Below are positions 3,741 through 5,753 of a stretch of 5,753 nt of DNA, one piece after another. The stretch spans positions 1-5,753 of the forward strand of contig JAGVUW010000862.1 of NCBI GenBank assembly GCA_019136035.1, written 5' to 3'. The first letter of the stretch is position 1. Each line of letters starts with the position of its first letter. The DNA is from Verrucomicrobiota bacterium. Its GTDB lineage: Bacteria; Verrucomicrobiota; Lentisphaeria; Oligosphaerales; JAFGRS01. The translations under genes and the position numbers were made by a program. Under the pieces are notes generated by a model, which was not told the origin of the DNA, ran no database searches, and saw only the letters and a program-made list of their open reading frames with translations.

Positions 3741-5744
3741 CCACCCCCATGCCCATGCTGCTGATGCTGGCGAGCCTCGTGGTGCTGACCGCCGGCGCCG
3801 TGGTCAGCCTCCTCCTCGGCGGCCGCAGCGTCCGCGCCGCCCACCGGGCCGGCCCGGTCGTCACCCTCGCTGGAGGCCTGCCGGCCCTGGCGGCGGCGGC
3901 GTGGGTCCTGGTCACCGGCGAGACCCTGCACCTCCGCCTCGCCTGGGACCTGCCCCTGGGCTCCTTCAGCCTCTGCCTCGACCCCCTGCGCCCTGGCCAT
4001 CGCCACGATCGCCATGCTGGCGGCGGTCTACGGCCATGGCTACCTCCTGGCCTACCTGGACCACAAGCCCCTTGGCGTCTCGTGGTGCCTCTACAACCTC
4101 CTGACGGCGAGCATGTTGATGGTCACTTTGGCCAGCAATGGCATGCTCTTCCTCATCGCCTGGGAGCTGATGTCGCTAACCTCGTTCCTGCTTGTCCTGT
4201 TCGAGCACGAGCGCCCCGAAGTCCGCCGGGCCGGCTGGACCTACCTGGTGGCCATGCACCTCGGCACCGCCGCGCTCCTGCTGCTCTTCGTCCTGCTCGG
4301 CCGCGACGCTGCCAGCCTCGACTTCGCCTCCTTTGCGGTACCGGCCGGCGCCATGGCGGGGTGGGCTTTCGTCCTGGCCCTCATCGGCTTCGGTACAAAG
4401 GCCGGGCTGATGCCCCTGCACGTCTGGCTCCCCGAGGCCCACCCGGCGGCGCCCTCGCACGTCTCGGCAGTGATGAGCGGCGTGATGATCAAAACCGGCC
4501 TCTACGGCCTGCTGCGCATCCTCAGCCTCCTGGGCACGCCGCCGGCGTGGTGGGGCTGGGCCCTCCTTCTGGTCGGCGCCGCCTCGGGGGTGCTGGGCGT
4601 CCTGATGGCCCTGACGCAGCGTGACCTCAAGCGCCTGCTGGCCTACTCCAGTGTCGAGAACATCGGCATCATCGGCATGGGCTTCGGCCTCGGCCTGATC
4701 GGGCTGTCGACCGGCCACGCGGCCCTGGCCGTGATGGGCTTCGCCGGCGGCCTCCTGCACATCTGGAACCACGCTGTCTTCAAGAGCCTCCTCTTCCTGG
4801 GCGCCGGCAGTGTGGTGCACGCCACCGGCAGCCGCGACCTCGAGGCCCTCGGCGGCCTGCTGCGGCGTCTGCCTGTCACCGGCCTGGCCTTCGCCGTGGC
4901 GGCGGCGGCGATCTGCGGCCTGCCGCCCTTCAATGGCTTCGTCGGCGAGTTCCTCCTCTACCTCGGCGCCCTGGCCGGCCTGGCCTCGGCCGACGGCCTG
5001 ACGACGCCGGCCGTCGCCGGCCTGGTGGCCATCCTGGCGCTGGCCCTCATCGGCGGCCTGGCCGTCGCCTGCTTCACCCGCGCCATCGGCATCGCCTTCC
5101 TCGGCGAGCCGCGCAGCGCCGCCGCGGCGGCGGCCCACGAAGCCGGCGCGGCCATGCGCCTGCCCATGCTCATCCTGGCGGCCACCTGCCTCGCCCTCGG
5201 CCTCGCCGGCCCCCTCTCCCTGCGCGTCGCTGGTACCGTCCTGCACGGCATCCTGCCCGGCGAGGCTGCCACCGCATCCTTGGTCTGGACCGCCAGCGCC
5301 GCGGCCGTCCTGACCAACGTCAGCCGCCTCGCCCTCGGCCTGATCCTCCTCACCGCCGCCCTGGCCTGGCTGCGCCGACGCCTCCTGGCCGGACGCACCA
5401 TCGCCAGCAGCGTCACCTGGGACTGCGGCTACGCGGCGCCCTCAGCGCGCATGCAGTACACCGCCTCGTCCTTCGCCTGGCCGATCACCGACCTCTGCCG
5501 GTGGGTCCTGCGCACCGCCCTGCGGCGCCAGACCCCCAGCGGCACCTTCCCCGCCGCCGCCAACCTCGAGTCGCACGCCCGCGATGTCTTCCTCCAGGCC
5601 CTCTACCGGCCGCTCTTCCTGGCCGCCGACTGGTGCGCAGAACGCCTGCGCTGGGTCCAGCAGGGCCAGAATCAGCTCTACGTCCTCTACATCGCCCTGA
5701 CCCTGCTGGCTCTGCTCATCTGGAAACTGGGAGCGGGACTGTGA
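3737..5744 (+). pseudogene. hyfB: hyfB/hycC-like antiporter-type membrane subunit, interrupted by a frameshift near 3989
   Basis: The whole gene encodes a HyfB/HycC-type subunit, the NuoL/M/N-like proton or sodium channel arm of group-4 membrane hydrogenases and related complexes. The N-terminal 84 codons (3737-3988) give hydrophobic helices and end at SLCLDPL. The frame then moves by one base, and the remaining protein reads ALAIATIAMLAAVYGHGYLL from 3990 to the stop at 5742-5744. Joined, the product is 668 residues, close to the roughly 670 of E. coli HyfB. The family carries a D-x-L-S-A-F motif at this point, and S-A-F-F is exactly what is missing here. A loss of 11 nt, leaving one base (C3989), explains both the missing residues and the shift. 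The start ATG overlaps the stop of the HTH-EIIA gene, with GAGGCGGAG at 3721-3729 as ribosome site. If the shift is real the complex would be disabled; a consensus or assembly error is equally possible. Family assignment is much surer than loss of function. Confidence 0.8.
4014..5744 (+). CDS. hyfB: Main body (C-terminal 576 residues) of the HyfB-like subunit
   Basis: This is the uninterrupted frame of the gene described at 3737, counted from its first ATG. That ATG has no Shine-Dalgarno sequence and lies in mid-helix, so it is not a natural start; the frame truly resumes at 3990. The proton-antiporter core is intact. LIAWELMSL has the helix-5 glutamate (E51). GFGTKAGLMPLHVWLPEAHP has the helix-7 lysine (K129). 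AAPSHVSAVMSGVMIKTG has the helix-8 lysine (K160). DLKRLLAYSSVENIGII and HIWNHAVFKSLLFLGAG follow, with FVGEFLLYLGAL after them. The HyfB/HycC-type tail is present: WDCGYAAPSARMQYTASSFAW (469-489), a cytoplasmic stretch, then a last membrane helix (LYVLYIALTLLALLIW). The extended tail with WDCGY separates HyfB/HycC from NuoL, NuoM, NuoN and Mrp antiporters. Catalytic hydrogenase subunits are not in the window, so the complex could also be a formate hydrogenlyase or another group-4-like oxidoreductase. Confidence 0.9.
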   Translation: MLAAVYGHGYLLAYLDHKPLGVSWCLYNLLTASMLMVTLASNGMLFLIAWELMSLTSFLLVLFEHERPEVRRAGWTYLVAMHLGTAALLLLFVLLGRDAASLDFASFAVPAGAMAGWAFVLALIGFGTKAGLMPLHVWLPEAHPAAPSHVSAVMSGVMIKTGLYGLLRILSLLGTPPAWWGWALLLVGAASGVLGVLMALTQRDLKRLLAYSSVENIGIIGMGFGLGLIGLSTGHAALAVMGFAGGLLHIWNHAVFKSLLFLGAGSVVHATGSRDLEALGGLLRRLPVTGLAFAVAAAAICGLPPFNGFVGEFLLYLGALAGLASADGLTTPAVAGLVAILALALIGGLAVACFTRAIGIAFLGEPRSAAAAAAHEAGAAMRLPMLILAATCLALGLAGPLSLRVAGTVLHGILPGEAATASLVWTASAAAVLTNVSRLALGLILLTAALAWLRRRLLAGRTIASSVTWDCGYAAPSARMQYTASSFAWPITDLCRWVLRTALRRQTPSGTFPAAANLESHARDVFLQALYRPLFLAADWCAERLRWVQQGQNQLYVLYIALTLLALLIWKLGAGL

Positions 5745-5753
5745 TGCGCGGCG
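5744..5753 (+). CDS. Possible start of the next operon gene (truncated by the window edge)
   Basis: ATG at 5744-5746 overlaps the preceding TGA (TGATG) and reads M-R-G before the window ends. GGGAG upstream (5729-5733) could serve as its ribosome site. In hyf/hyc-type operons the next gene usually encodes the HyfC/HycD membrane subunit (NuoH-like). Only three codons are visible, so identity is inference from gene order alone. Confidence 0.4.

Noticed and set aside
3140..4015. Open frame of 291 codons on the minus strand
   Set aside because: It is antisense to the HTH-EIIA gene and the start of the hyfB-like gene; Arg/Ser/Ala-rich with no recognisable motif.
3989..4624. Continuation of the first hyfB frame to 4624, giving a 295-codon protein
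   Set aside because: After residue 84 the product becomes Arg/Pro/His-rich out-of-frame sequence, while the neighbouring frame carries the conserved HyfB core. It is the result of the frameshift.
4176..5246. Open frame of 356 codons on the minus strand
   Set aside because: It is antisense to the HyfB-like gene, and the product is Gln/Gly/Glu/Ala-rich with no domain pattern; a GC-rich shadow.

Overview
The window is strongly G+C-rich bacterial DNA, and every gene I can support is on the + strand. The best lineage clue is the prepilin-like protein at 1728. Its opening, [28 protein letters not shown] followed by an N-C-x-x-N-L-K-Q-I-G-L-A-M block, is the form seen in very large numbers in Lentisphaerota and neighbouring Verrucomicrobia/Kiritimatiellota genomes. 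I therefore infer a high-GC member of the PVC group. This is a hint, not proof.

Layout. (1) Positions 1-1451 hold the 3' part of nadB (L-aspartate oxidase, NAD biosynthesis), whose stop codon overlaps the start of a complete ispD (MEP-pathway isoprenoid synthesis). A strong terminator hairpin closes this unit. (2) Positions 1537-2334 form a monocistronic unit: a plausible sigma70-type promoter, a leader of about 155 nt with two hairpins, a prepilin-like pseudopilin with an atypical C-terminus, and a strong terminator. (3) Positions 2335-3050 contain no credible gene but are rich in structure. They hold a nested fold-back of about 74 nt, an inverted pair of 9-nt-period CACGAANNN repeats, a short 5-nt tandem array, a perfect 17-bp palindrome, and a promoter with a hairpin-rich leader. 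(4) Positions 3051-5753 begin an operon. A small DNA-binding (excisionase/MerR-like HTH) plus PTS EIIA fusion protein overlaps by ATGA with a HyfB/HycC-like antiporter-type membrane subunit. A third gene appears to start on the last bases of that one.

How the genes fit together. The HTH-EIIA protein and the HyfB-like subunit are translationally coupled, so the EIIA protein may be a phosphorylation-responsive regulator of a group-4 hydrogenase or related ion-pumping oxidoreductase. The HyfB-like gene is broken in this sequence. Its first 84 codons and its last 585 codons are in different frames, and the junction lies where the family has a conserved D-x-L-S-A-F motif. The simplest reading is a deletion of about 11 nt, either a real lesion or an assembly error.

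I found no CRISPR array, tRNA, rRNA, transposase or prophage gene.
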